Shown here piece by piece: positions 16,353-25,688 of a stretch of 64,000 nt of DNA; position 1 is the stretch's first letter, and every line of letters starts with the position of its first letter. Where the stretch lies: positions 5,931 to 69,930 of the forward strand of contig CAZBXE010000011.1 of assembly GCA_964496125.1 (NCBI GenBank), in the 5' to 3' direction. This DNA is from CAZBXE01 sp964496125 (lineage in GTDB: Bacteria > Chlamydiota > Chlamydiia > Chlamydiales > CAZBXE01). The translations under genes were made by a program, and so were the position numbers. A model generated the notes under the pieces. That model saw nothing but the letters and a program-made list of their open reading frames with translations. It was not told the origin of the DNA and did no database searches.

Positions 16353-16727
16353 ATGAGGTTATTTTTTCTTCTACTCTTCCCCATGTATCTTTGCGCTGAT
16401 CCCTTCGGCAAAGACGCTGATCTTGTAAAGAATCCTTGTTGTATCTACTCCGTGGATTCTAAAGAACCCATCCAAAGTCCCCTCGCCTTGGTTGGAAATA
16501 CTCTTATTTCTTTCCATCAGAATGTCATATCCCCGGCTGATGGACCTAGGAGTCATTTCAAACCAAGCAGCTCCGAATATACGAAACAAGCCATTGTCAA
16601 ATACGGCTTTTTTCTTGGAGTTCCCCTGGGTTGTGACCGTCTGATGCGTGAAAACAGTGATCCTTGGATCTACGATACGGTGAAGGGCGAATACGGCACC
16701 ACCTTCAAATTCAATCCCGTAAAATAA
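16353..16727 (+). CDS. Exported YidD-like protein lacking the family cysteines
   Basis: I set the start at ATG 16353 (AGAGGT just before it), which gives a signal peptide MRLFFLLLFPMYLCA and 124 residues. Residues ~45-95 follow the YidD (membrane insertion efficiency factor) pattern: LISFHQNVISPADGPRSHF, then KPSSSEYTKQAIVKYGFF, then CDRLMRENSDPW. In normal YidD the corresponding segments read GPxCRxxPTCSxY; both cysteines of that segment are replaced by serine here. YidD aids YidC-dependent membrane insertion, but this version is exported rather than cytoplasmic and its role is unknown. The lipoprotein at 13852-14802 is a possible partner. Confidence 0.75.
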   Translation: MRLFFLLLFPMYLCADPFGKDADLVKNPCCIYSVDSKEPIQSPLALVGNTLISFHQNVISPADGPRSHFKPSSSEYTKQAIVKYGFFLGVPLGCDRLMRENSDPWIYDTVKGEYGTTFKFNPVK

Positions 16728-16735
16728 TTTTTAAA

Positions 16736-17308
16736 TTAACGTTTTCGTGGCTCTGAACATTTCAGCAGATATTCATTGTGGCCTGGGCCATGAAAAAAAA
16801 ACTCAATCTGGTGAAAAGTGCGTACCATTAGCTCGGGAACACTTGCTTGGCCTCTATGATACTGATTGTCGGCATAACCAATGATAATGCACCCACCCGG
16901 TTTAATGATAGCGGCCAAGGCCTCAGCAAATGATTCTCTTTCATCGAACGAAATGTTCCACAAAAAGACCGTTGCTAAATCAAATTTCTGATCTGGGAAA
17001 GTGGATTGATATTCTTGCAAAGTTAGTTTGATGAGCTGGTGATCTCGCAAGCCTTTAGCTTTTGCTATTGCAAATTCCCTATCATCGGGATCTATACCGA
17101 TCACTTGGGCGCCAGCCCCTTACATGGCAATCGTATTTTCACCACTTCTGCATCCAATATCAATACACGCTTTTCCTGCGAGAGAAACGTTCATATGCCT
17201 TTCTAGATATGAAACAAGCTCAGTGGCCCACCCATCTCTTGGGGACCTTGTTTTCATGGTCTCATACAATGAAACTAATAGTGGTGAAAGAGAAACGTCT
17301 TTATTCAT
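16736..17308 (-). pseudogene. SAM-dependent methyltransferase broken by one in-frame TAA
   Basis: The minus-strand frame reads as one continuous class I methyltransferase of about 190 codons except for a TAA at 17120-17122. The first part contains motif I (CIDIGCRSGENTIAM), and the second continues directly in the same frame with GAGAQVIGIDPDDREFAIAKA and the later strands (FDLATVFLWNIS, IKPGGCIIIGYAD). The stop replaces a codon right after motif I; a single base change from GAA would create it. No Shine-Dalgarno sequence is visible before the first ATG. The rest of the frame is undamaged, so the mutation looks recent or is a sequencing error. Substrate not predictable. Confidence 0.75.
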
Positions 17309-17410
17309 TTTTTCACAAATTTTTTAGAGAAACTGTATCACAAAACACATTTTCCTTCAACTTTTACTATAAATTTTAATCAAACCGATTCTTCAAACAT
17401 GAACGGTATA

Positions 17411-17441
17411 AACCCAAAAGGACGCGATTCTACTTTGGGTT
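17411..17441 (-). terminator. Candidate terminator after the SulP gene
   Basis: On the minus strand AACCCAAAG, an ~13-base loop, then TTTTGGGTTTATA, giving eight perfect pairs with a short T-rich tail, starting about 10 bp after the SulP stop codon. Confidence 0.4.
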
Positions 17442-17451
17442 AACAGAAAGG

Positions 17452-19335
17452 CTAAGCTGGGCCTTCAGAGACAACCTGAGGTTCTAAAGGAAGTAAAGGA
17501 CGCTCCTGCTGCTGCTGCGGTTCTGCTGGCGCCACCGCGCCATGGATTAACTCTGAAGCGCGTTTTAGGGCATTTTGCATCGAAAGATAAGGACGCTTCT
17601 CATCGTTAATAAAACAATTCTCCTTCCCAATCTCATCAATGATCCCCGCATGAGATAGTACCTCCCAGCTCTGCTCCTGCAAACCGCACGCAATCAGGTG
17701 GCGGCCCGAGCTGCGCAAATAATCTGAAAGTTGCCTAAGCGCAAGACAAGCTGTTGCATCGATATCGCGCGCATTTTTCAGGCGTAAGATGACTACTTTC
17801 GTACTCGCGTCATCCTCGGTTGTTGATTTTAAGGTGCGCTGGAAAATATCAGCCGCTCCAAAGAAAAGCTCCCCCTGCACGTTGATCACGCGAATTTTCT
17901 GCGGCTCTCGCTTATGAGAACTCTCCATCCTGTGGATCTGGCCTGTATCCTCAAATGTACACTCTACAAGATGGGGAACGGCTGCTTTCTTAAGATAAAG
18001 GGTAATGGAGATAGCCACACCGATATAAAAAGCGACATCCAGCCCAAAAAAGAGACAGCAAACAAAAGTGGTGAGCATCACGCACGCATCGGAACTTGTT
18101 GCCTTCAAGCAGAGCAAAAATGTACGCTTATTTACAATATTTTTTATGTTAGCAAGAAGGATAGCAGCAAGGGCTGCGAGAGGGATCATCTCAACAAACC
18201 CCCCAAATAAAAAAACAATCACCCCTACAAAAACAGAATTCCACATCGAAGACAACCTTGTCACAGCCCCCAGATGGAAAAGCATGGAACTTCTCGAAGC
18301 GCTTCCAGAATTGGGCAGGGCGCATGTAAAGGCTGAGATCAAGTTTCCGATGCCAAGACCCAAAATCTCTTGGTTTACAGAAAGGCGCTGCCCCGAGCTA
18401 GAAGCAATGCTCCTAGCTACTGAAGCCGTCTCCAGCGTGCTGAGCAAAGAAATGGCAAATGCAACGGGAAGAAGCTTACTCAACATGCCATATTGAAAGT
18501 ATGGCCAACTGAAGGGGAAAGCCGAGAGGTCCATGGTTCCCACATCTGAAACGACTGCCGTCCGGGGGATGCCTACGCCAAAAAAGGTTGGTGCCTCGGC
18601 ATTCCAACCAAAAAGATAGACAAAACCAACCACAAAAGCAAGCATGACTACGGCAGCAGTTACGGTAGAAATTTTTTTACTCAACGAAACAAGCAACCCA
18701 AGACTCATAAAGCCGACAAAGGCTGTTGTCAAATTTACCTGCCTTAAGTGCCCCAGGATATAAACGGCCTGGTCAAAGAGTGAAGAGGGCACTTCTGGAT
18801 TAGGAATGCCTAAAAATACAAATATTTGGTTGATAGTCAGTGCTGCAGCAGTCCCCATAAGAAAGCCGACAATGACAGGGTCTGAGACAAAGTGGGTCAG
18901 CTGTCCTAGTCGGAAAAAAGCAGCTAGTACCTGTATTACCCCGATCAGAAGGCAAATCTGGGTCAATATCTGGAGGGAAAGCACCTCCCTCACCTCAGGA
19001 CTCACGTCCCGGTAATAGGTAAAAAGAATTTCAGAAATGCCGTATTGAACCAAGATAGCAATCGCAGTACTCGGTCCAATCACTGTATGGCGGGAAGATC
19101 CAAAGAGAGCTGCACAAAAAGAAGCAAAGATAGCAGCATAAAGGCCGCAGCTAATCGGCAAGCCGGCCACAAGAGCAAAAGCCATTGCCTGCGGAAGGGT
19201 GATGAGCGCTACAGTAAATCCCGACGAGATGTCCCAAAAAAAGGAGCGTAGGGAATACCCCTTAAGATCCTTTTGGATCTCAAAAAAGGAGAGTTCATCG
19301 CCTAACTGACCATATGCCATATACTTACTGCTCAA
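17452..19335 (-). CDS. SulP-family anion transporter with STAS domain
   Basis: 627 residues. The N-terminal two thirds contain about 10-14 hydrophobic helices with the SulP start pattern (GFTVALITLPQAMAFALVAG, then GLYAAIFASFCAALFGSSRH), and residues ~490-600 form a cytoplasmic STAS domain (RVINVQGELFFGAADIFQRT, VVILRLKNARDIDATACLAL). Family members move sulfate, bicarbonate, carboxylates or other anions; substrate cannot be told from sequence. Chlamydial genomes encode SulP-type permeases. The C-terminal ~25 residues are Gln/Pro-rich. Divergent from der with a 97 bp shared upstream region. Confidence 0.92.
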   Translation of the reverse strand: MSSKYMAYGQLGDELSFFEIQKDLKGYSLRSFFWDISSGFTVALITLPQAMAFALVAGLPISCGLYAAIFASFCAALFGSSRHTVIGPSTAIAILVQYGISEILFTYYRDVSPEVREVLSLQILTQICLLIGVIQVLAAFFRLGQLTHFVSDPVIVGFLMGTAAALTINQIFVFLGIPNPEVPSSLFDQAVYILGHLRQVNLTTAFVGFMSLGLLVSLSKKISTVTAAVVMLAFVVGFVYLFGWNAEAPTFFGVGIPRTAVVSDVGTMDLSAFPFSWPYFQYGMLSKLLPVAFAISLLSTLETASVARSIASSSGQRLSVNQEILGLGIGNLISAFTCALPNSGSASRSSMLFHLGAVTRLSSMWNSVFVGVIVFLFGGFVEMIPLAALAAILLANIKNIVNKRTFLLCLKATSSDACVMLTTFVCCLFFGLDVAFYIGVAISITLYLKKAAVPHLVECTFEDTGQIHRMESSHKREPQKIRVINVQGELFFGAADIFQRTLKSTTEDDASTKVVILRLKNARDIDATACLALRQLSDYLRSSGRHLIACGLQEQSWEVLSHAGIIDEIGKENCFINDEKRPYLSMQNALKRASELIHGAVAPAEPQQQQERPLLPLEPQVVSEGPA

Positions 19336-19347
19336 ATGACCTAAAAA

Positions 19348-19377
19348 TTGGTTTTTGCATACATAGCCTTATATTAT
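19348..19377 (+). promoter_or_regulatory. Candidate promoter for der
   Basis: TTGGTT (19348-19353), 18-base spacer, TATTAT (19372-19377). A second -10-like TATACT lies at 19421-19426, only 6 bp before the der ATG, and could give a leaderless transcript, but its -35 is poor. Consensus match only. Confidence 0.35.
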
Positions 19378-19432
19378 ACGAAAATCCCAATTTTTTTATG
19401 AAAAATATTTTCCCCCATGCTATACTCTTCCC

Positions 19433-20782
19433 ATGATACAAAAAAAAACTACACTTGCTATCGTTGGGCGCCCGAATGTGGGCAAATCTGCCCTTTTTAA
19501 CCGCATCTGCCAAAAACGAAAAGCGATTGTCGATGATGAAGAAGGGGTCACCCGAGACAGACTCTATGGCGATGCCGACTTTTATGGCCGCCCCTTCCAA
19601 GTGATCGATACGGGTGGCATCCGTCTCTATGGGGATGCCCCCTTTACTGATGAAATCCGCGTACAAGCAGAAATTGCGATTGCTGAAGCAGATACGATCG
19701 TTATGGTTGTAGACTCAAGAGTTGGTGTGACCGACCTTGACATTAACCTTGCCCGGATGCTTCTCCGCACAAATAAACCCCTCTGCCTTGCTGTAAACAA
19801 GATTGACAGCGAAAAACAAGAGGAAACCCTCCACCAGTTCTATTCGTTAGGGATTGAAAAGATCCTCCCTGTCTCAGCAGCGCAAGGAACGAACATCTCT
19901 GAGCTGCTCGAAATGGCCCTCGAAACAATCCCTATCGCCTCCCCTGTTACAGAAGAACAGGGAACATGTATTGCAATCGTAGGTAGACCGAACGTTGGTA
20001 AATCTTCCCTTGTCAATGCCCTCCTCAACGAACCAAGGTGCGTTGTCAGCCCCATCCCAGGTACCACACGAGATTCCATTGATATTCCTTTTACCTATGA
20101 CGAAAAGCACTACATTCTCCTCGATACAGCGGGCATCCGCCGCAAGCACAAAGAACATGAAACAGTCGATAAGTTTGCCTTTATCCGCACAGAAAATGCG
20201 ATTGAAAACGCCTCCATTTGCCTCCTTATGCTCGATATCTCGGCAGGCATTACGGCACAAGATAAACGCATTGCTAGCTTGATAGAAGAAAAAGGGAAGG
20301 GATGCGTTGTACTCTGCAACAAGTGGGATCTTGTAAAGGGAGTGCAGATGGAAGATTGCCTGCGAGGTATTCATAATGAAGCCCCGTTCTTAAAATATTG
20401 CCCCAAAATTTTCCTCTCAGCGAAAACAGGGAGAAACCTGCAAGATATCTTTCCGATCGTTCAACAAGTTTTAGCTGAAACAGAAAAACGCATCACAACA
20501 GGCCAACTCAATAAAACAATTGAAAAGGCAATCCAGAAGAGCCATCCACCTATGATTCAAGGCAAGAGGCTTCGCATCTATTATACAACACAAGTAAACA
20601 GCCTCCCACCCACGTTTGTTCTCTTTGTGAACTATCCTCACTTGATGCAGGGGTCATATATGCGCTACCTGTTAAACCAGCTACGTGAAGAGTATAGTTT
20701 TACTGGCCTACCCATCCAGATGTTCATGAAGGGCAAATCCTCTGTCAACCCCTATGACCCCAAAGATGTTACACACAAATAA
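19433..20782 (+). CDS. der: Ribosome-assembly GTPase Der (EngA)
   Basis: 449 residues with two tandem GTPase domains, the hallmark of Der. G1 motifs are GRPNVGKSALFN (about 14-25) and GRPNVGKSSLVN (about 185-196); DTGG and DTAG are the G3 motifs; NKID and NKWD are the G4 motifs. The C-terminal KH-like domain (about 355-449) follows. Der acts in late 50S ribosomal subunit maturation. Length is normal and all motifs are intact. No Shine-Dalgarno sequence precedes the ATG. Its stop lies 9 bp from the stop of the convergent helicase gene, with no obvious terminator between. Confidence 0.97.
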   Translation: MIQKKTTLAIVGRPNVGKSALFNRICQKRKAIVDDEEGVTRDRLYGDADFYGRPFQVIDTGGIRLYGDAPFTDEIRVQAEIAIAEADTIVMVVDSRVGVTDLDINLARMLLRTNKPLCLAVNKIDSEKQEETLHQFYSLGIEKILPVSAAQGTNISELLEMALETIPIASPVTEEQGTCIAIVGRPNVGKSSLVNALLNEPRCVVSPIPGTTRDSIDIPFTYDEKHYILLDTAGIRRKHKEHETVDKFAFIRTENAIENASICLLMLDISAGITAQDKRIASLIEEKGKGCVVLCNKWDLVKGVQMEDCLRGIHNEAPFLKYCPKIFLSAKTGRNLQDIFPIVQQVLAETEKRITTGQLNKTIEKAIQKSHPPMIQGKRLRIYYTTQVNSLPPTFVLFVNYPHLMQGSYMRYLLNQLREEYSFTGLPIQMFMKGKSSVNPYDPKDVTHK

Positions 20783-20791
20783 TCTCGGCCC

Positions 20792-23700
20792 CTAAAGTGT
20801 GGGGGTTGAAAGGAGCTGGAGGAGTTCTTCCCTGTCAAAGCGCTTGATAAAGCGGTGATCGTCTGCCCCAATCACTTCTTCCATGAGCTTTCCTTTTTGC
20901 TCGATGATCTTATCGATCCTCTCCTCAAATGTACCCTTCGTCACAAGTTTAAAAACTTCAACCCCTCGCATCTGACCAATTCGATGCACTCGGTCTGTAG
21001 CCTGACTCTCCCTTGCCTTATTCCACCACCTGTCGTAGTGGATAACAACAGAGGCTGCCGTGAGATCAACGCCTAAACCTGCAGCTTGGAGAGATGCCAC
21101 AAATACCTCGCAATCAGGATCGCCATTAAAACGTTTAATCTCTTCCCCCCGCCGCTGCGTAGCACCGCGGATCGATGCATAGCCAACGCCGTTTTCTTGC
21201 AAGTAGAGTTCAAAAATGTCAAGCATATGAAGATACTGAGAGAAAACCACCACTTTCTGTCCACTCTCTCTGGCCTCGCTCAAAAGCTCTACAAAAAGAT
21301 CCCATTTCCCTGACTCATATTGTTTGTACTCCTCTGGCCTCTTCAAAAACACGGCAGGATGGTCGCAAATCTGCTTGAGATGAGAAAGAATCGCAAAAAC
21401 ATGCACATAAGGAATGGGGCTCTCTTCTTTTCTGAGTGTGCTCAAAACATTCTCTCTCTCTTGTGCAAGGGTGGCGATATAAAGTTCTCTTTGCATGGCC
21501 GACAAGCCGCAGTGCGCCACCTCTTCTACTTTAGGAGGTAATTCTGTGAGTACTGTTTCCTTTTTCCTGCGGAGAATGAAAGGGCGGATCAATTTAGATA
21601 AAAGCTCTTTTCTTTTCTCATCCCCTCGCTTTTCAATAGGAGTTAAGAAAAACTCGCGGTACTCTGCTTCCTGCGGAAAGTAGGTAGGTACGATTAGATC
21701 AAAGAGCGATTTCAACTCCCTCAATCTATTCTCAATCGGCGTGCCTGTGAGTCCAAGACGAAATTCTGCTTTGATGGCAGCAAGACATCCGTGGACAATA
21801 CTCGATTCATTTTTTGCAATCTGAAGCTCATCAAAGATTGCAACCTCGAACGGAATTTGTTTCAATTCCTCAATTTCACTACGCAGAGTCCCGTACGATG
21901 TGAGCAAAACATCACAGTCGGTTGAGAGCGAACGGAGCCTTCCGTGATACGTCAGGACCGTAAATGAGGGAAGGTACTGCTGCAACTTATCTTGCCAATG
22001 ATAAAGTACAGAGGTGGGGCAAACCACCAAAAAGCAGGGCCGCTTCCCCTCTTTAGCATAATGCTTCACAGAGGCCAAGAGACCCATTGCCTGATGTGTC
22101 TTCCCAAGACCCATGTCGTCACACAAAAGGGCGGATAGCTTGTGTTCATAAAGCGACCAAAGCCATGAAAGCCCTACGAGCTGGTAAGGGCGCAACTGAC
22201 TGACGAGGGCTCCATGCTCTACAGGACGCTCTAACCGTGGAGAAAAAGGGATGTTTTCAAATACAGAAAGACGCATTCTCTCAAGGGCTGTAAAGGACAA
22301 AAGCCCCCCCTCCCCCTTCACTACCTTTTGCTTTCGCAGCCAATAAAAACGGTCTTGTCTCAGATCGATTCTCCCTGCAGGAGAGCAGAAAAACTTTTTA
22401 CCCTTAGCGGACGCTTCCATCAAGTCAGAGACATCTACGCTTCCCTTTTCTGTATCGTAACGCAGTTTGAGATCCCCACCACTTTCTTCCACGACCTTAA
22501 GCTTCAATTGTGAAGAGGCGTCTAGATGGGGATCAACATAAAAAGCAAAGGGCAATAAATGAGGCAATTCAGAAATAAAAAAGTGATCTTGCTGTGCCGG
22601 AGGAACGATACGCACTTCTCTAAATGCCTGCGGCACCTTAGAAAGTATAGGCAAGGGCGCAAACCCTTTTCCAGAAAGATAGACAAACTCATCAAAAAAG
22701 AACAGATCCTTTTTATCATACTCAGATCCAATTTCATACTGCGGAGTAACGCAAATATTTTTTCCTTCCATTTCAATGTTGAGCCCTGCTCTTTTTACAG
22801 GATGTTCCTTTGTAAAGAATCCTTCAACGTAGGAAAGCTCTTTTTCATACATCCTCAAAAACAAGGACACCTGGGCTCTTGGAACCTTAGCATCGATAGG
22901 AAAGGGAAACAAATTGTCTCCTTTTCCTTTTGCGAAAAATCCCACCTTATCTACATAAATAAAGGGTCCAAAATCATGCGTCTTTCCCTCTGTTTTGGGG
23001 ATCTCTACCTTGGAGGTAAAGCTAAGCGTCCCATCTCCATCTACCTTGTAAGAGAGAGTCGATTCAATATGGGTAAGGTGGCAGACAAAACCCTCTTGTT
23101 TTTGCAAGAAAGCGCGATTTTGAAAAACAAATGTGGACAGCTCGTTGCTCGGGATTACCATCTCATCTTCTGGGAAGAGGACATGCTCCAAAGGGTAAAA
23201 TCCCTTTCCCTCCAGATAGGCAAAGTCTCCAAAAAAATGGGAATTTTGAGCCTGTAAATCTCCTTGCTCAAATAAGTAGGCGCTCATGTGCAAATTCCAC
23301 TTGCGATCAAAGAACAGAAAATAAGAAAGGGACACAGGAGAGAAGTGAAACATCTTTTTAGAAAAGTGGGGTTCTAAAAGGGCGGTATATTTTCTAAGCA
23401 AGCCAGAAACTTCCCTCCCTTGATACTCCCTTTTCCAAACCTTTTTTTCCTTTTCTTTTAAGAAAAATCCCTTGCCATAGAGAAATAGGTAGTTGCCCAC
23501 GTGTATGGCCTTCTTAAGCTCCTCATCGCTTGGACGAAGGGCTTCTTCCGCTTCTACAAGAAAAAAACCTGCTTCCTTGTCAAAAGTCGCTGACTTAAAT
23601 GACAAGGTCGTTTGTCCCTCTACATATAGGTGAGTTTTTAAACCAGAAAAAGAAGGAATCAAACGTGCAAGGAGAGTTTCATCCATGGGAAGATGTAGGG

Positions 23701-24388
23701 TTATATCATCAAAGTCTGCCTGCACAGCTGTCGGCAAACCACGCTCATCTTCCATGAAGGATACCGCACGGAGCCTTCCGCCCTCTTGCAAAAGCATGAG
23801 CCACTTCGCAAGGTCAGACCAAAACGAAAGTTCAAACCGAAGCGAAGGACTAGGCCTACCGGCCCTCCACTGCTCAATCTCCTCTTCCGAAAGACCTGAA
23901 AACTTGAGGGAAGTCTCCTCCGTCTGTGTTCTTCCCATGTGAAGAAGCTTTTTCACCATCTCCTTACCATCTAAAGTCTTAGAACAGAGAGAAAGACCCG
24001 GAGCGCTCTTACAAAAATACACTCCTTCCTCCTTCTTCTCAGTTACCTCCAAAGTATCCCCGGTTTCTTCGAAAAGAGCGCAAAAATAAAGGTTCCAAAA
24101 ACTTTCCGCATAACGGATATGAAGAGGGGGCTCATTGCCTTTCGTGATGGCAAAAAACGCAGCTGCTAGGTGCAAGCACCCTGAATCCGCTTCGCAAGAG
24201 CAAAAAAAATCTTTAACTCTCTCTCCTTCAGCAAACTGCATAAAAGCCCAGTAACGACACTGGTCGTGTGGGTCTTCAACTTCCACTTGGTATGTGGCAG
24301 AGGAGAATTCAATGTCCTTTACTCCCCCTTCGAGGAGAAGCTTTTTTGCCTCGGATCGCCATTTTGTAACAAAAGATGGAATGCGCAT
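20792..24388 (-). CDS. SWIM/SNF2-family helicase (first copy)
   Basis: 1198 residues. An N-terminal SWIM zinc motif (CSCEADSGCLH, about residues 63-73) precedes a long poorly conserved region, and the C-terminal ~500 residues are an SNF2 ATPase: DDMGLGKTHQAMGLL (motif I), FDELQ in place of the usual DEAQ/DEAH (motif II), GLTGTPIENR (motif III), and a helicase C lobe with VVFSQYLHMLDIF and QATDRVHRIGQ. SNF2 proteins are ATP-driven DNA translocases; those of bacteria are linked to transcription or DNA remodelling, often without defined partners. Chlamydia also carries two such genes. A paralog of equal size lies at 30468-33956. Confidence 0.93.
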   Translation of the reverse strand: MRIPSFVTKWRSEAKKLLLEGGVKDIEFSSATYQVEVEDPHDQCRYWAFMQFAEGERVKDFFCSCEADSGCLHLAAAFFAITKGNEPPLHIRYAESFWNLYFCALFEETGDTLEVTEKKEEGVYFCKSAPGLSLCSKTLDGKEMVKKLLHMGRTQTEETSLKFSGLSEEEIEQWRAGRPSPSLRFELSFWSDLAKWLMLLQEGGRLRAVSFMEDERGLPTAVQADFDDITLHLPMDETLLARLIPSFSGLKTHLYVEGQTTLSFKSATFDKEAGFFLVEAEEALRPSDEELKKAIHVGNYLFLYGKGFFLKEKEKKVWKREYQGREVSGLLRKYTALLEPHFSKKMFHFSPVSLSYFLFFDRKWNLHMSAYLFEQGDLQAQNSHFFGDFAYLEGKGFYPLEHVLFPEDEMVIPSNELSTFVFQNRAFLQKQEGFVCHLTHIESTLSYKVDGDGTLSFTSKVEIPKTEGKTHDFGPFIYVDKVGFFAKGKGDNLFPFPIDAKVPRAQVSLFLRMYEKELSYVEGFFTKEHPVKRAGLNIEMEGKNICVTPQYEIGSEYDKKDLFFFDEFVYLSGKGFAPLPILSKVPQAFREVRIVPPAQQDHFFISELPHLLPFAFYVDPHLDASSQLKLKVVEESGGDLKLRYDTEKGSVDVSDLMEASAKGKKFFCSPAGRIDLRQDRFYWLRKQKVVKGEGGLLSFTALERMRLSVFENIPFSPRLERPVEHGALVSQLRPYQLVGLSWLWSLYEHKLSALLCDDMGLGKTHQAMGLLASVKHYAKEGKRPCFLVVCPTSVLYHWQDKLQQYLPSFTVLTYHGRLRSLSTDCDVLLTSYGTLRSEIEELKQIPFEVAIFDELQIAKNESSIVHGCLAAIKAEFRLGLTGTPIENRLRELKSLFDLIVPTYFPQEAEYREFFLTPIEKRGDEKRKELLSKLIRPFILRRKKETVLTELPPKVEEVAHCGLSAMQRELYIATLAQERENVLSTLRKEESPIPYVHVFAILSHLKQICDHPAVFLKRPEEYKQYESGKWDLFVELLSEARESGQKVVVFSQYLHMLDIFELYLQENGVGYASIRGATQRRGEEIKRFNGDPDCEVFVASLQAAGLGVDLTAASVVIHYDRWWNKARESQATDRVHRIGQMRGVEVFKLVTKGTFEERIDKIIEQKGKLMEEVIGADDHRFIKRFDREELLQLLSTPTL

Positions 24389-24482
24389 ATAACCTAGATT
24401 GTAGCAGGTCTTGCCTTTTCTATCTCTCTTCTACGAAGCGTGCAGCCTTATGAGGGCAAGCGTGATTAAAACTCCAAGGATT

Positions 24483-25688
24483 CTAAGGAAGATGGAGGAG
24501 GGTGCCTGCGCGCAGGGTATTCGTAGCTAAATTGTTCCTCTTCTTCAAAAGCTCAACATCCACATGGATCATACGCGCAATGCCCCATAGCGTATCTCCG
24601 TTTTGCACAACGTACACCTTGTCCTCCTTCGGAGTCTCTTCCAACTTTACCTTCTTCCTAGATCCCATCTCGGCCATCGAATTCTGCTGCGAAAACTGCG
24701 CTAGAGCTGCGATATGGTTCATATCTTGAGGAACAGGTTTGCCTGAAAACTCATAAAGCTTTCTGGCTGCAAGATGCCACACTACATCACTGCGAGGGCT
24801 CTTTAAAAGATCGAGCGCAAATCTCGAATACTCCTCTGTATACTCATCCATGAGCACCAAGATGGAGATCACATGGCGATCGTCCAGCTTCTTTTGTGCA
24901 AACTCATATTCCATTTTAACAAGCAGGTAGGCTGCTGTCTTGCTCCTATGTTCTAAGTAGTCAAGAAGAAGCGTCCTAAGAACCTGCTTTGAGTAGTCAG
25001 GTTTTAACTTCTGCTTTGCATAAAAGTGTGCAATCTCCTCATATGTGCCCTCAAGCAACATTTTTACAAGGTCTTGGGGAGAGGCACCTGTCGCTGTATG
25101 TTGTAAAAGCTGCTCAAAAGCAATGCATTCCGGTGTATGCAGAAATGCCTCTAGAAGCCCTTCTTGGGTCCCCCCTTTTTTTAGACGTTCAAAGAGCCCT
25201 TTGGCTGTGAAGGGAAACTTCTCTGTCTCGGCAAAATAGATGATCTTTGCATATTGTTCATCCTGCAGGCCGGGGAAAACGACAAGTGCTTCTTTCCCCT
25301 GGAGAGTGATCGTTCTTTTTTGCATCTGTTCCATTTTTACAGAAAGAGCGCGCTGCAAATCAAAATCATGAAAATTGACAAGGCAGGCTAGGCTTAAATC
25401 CCTTTGGGAATATCCATCCTCAACAAGGCGTGGGGCATGGAGCTTGGCGACTAATTGCTCGAACGGGAGCCCGGCATAATACTGTATCACCTCTTCATTG
25501 CTTTTCTCATCGGCAAAAAAAGACTCCTCTGTCAGCCAAAAGGGGGTCACTTGGTACAGTGCGTAGGGATACCACTCCTTGAAAGCCCAAAAAGAAAGGG
25601 TGCCAAGCAGTACAATGTTGAGTGCACCGCTAAAAAGAAGCGCACGGATCAAAAGTTCTGTTTGTGCTGATGCTCCCTTGCGAAACAT
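24483..25688 (-). CDS. Membrane-anchored LysM-domain protein
   Basis: 401 residues. One N-terminal membrane segment (about 13-33, LFSGALNIVLLGTLSFWAF) without a lipobox anchors the protein; the body is helical; residues ~356-401 are a LysM domain (YVVQNGDTLWGIARMIHVDV ... LRAGTLLHLP). LysM domains bind N-acetylglucosamine in peptidoglycan or chitin. Its ATG overlaps the pckG stop by one base (TAATG), and the chain continues up to mreB, so it is probably translated from the mreB operon. Together with MreB this hints at a role in chlamydial septal peptidoglycan, which is inference from context. Confidence 0.85.
   Translation of the reverse strand: MFRKGASAQTELLIRALLFSGALNIVLLGTLSFWAFKEWYPYALYQVTPFWLTEESFFADEKSNEEVIQYYAGLPFEQLVAKLHAPRLVEDGYSQRDLSLACLVNFHDFDLQRALSVKMEQMQKRTITLQGKEALVVFPGLQDEQYAKIIYFAETEKFPFTAKGLFERLKKGGTQEGLLEAFLHTPECIAFEQLLQHTATGASPQDLVKMLLEGTYEEIAHFYAKQKLKPDYSKQVLRTLLLDYLEHRSKTAAYLLVKMEYEFAQKKLDDRHVISILVLMDEYTEEYSRFALDLLKSPRSDVVWHLAARKLYEFSGKPVPQDMNHIAALAQFSQQNSMAEMGSRKKVKLEETPKEDKVYVVQNGDTLWGIARMIHVDVELLKKRNNLATNTLRAGTLLHLP

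Noticed and set aside
17120..17122. TAA decoded as a non-standard amino acid in the methyltransferase
   Set aside because: UAA is not a selenocysteine or pyrrolysine codon, and no recoding hairpin is evident; nonsense mutation or sequence error is simpler.
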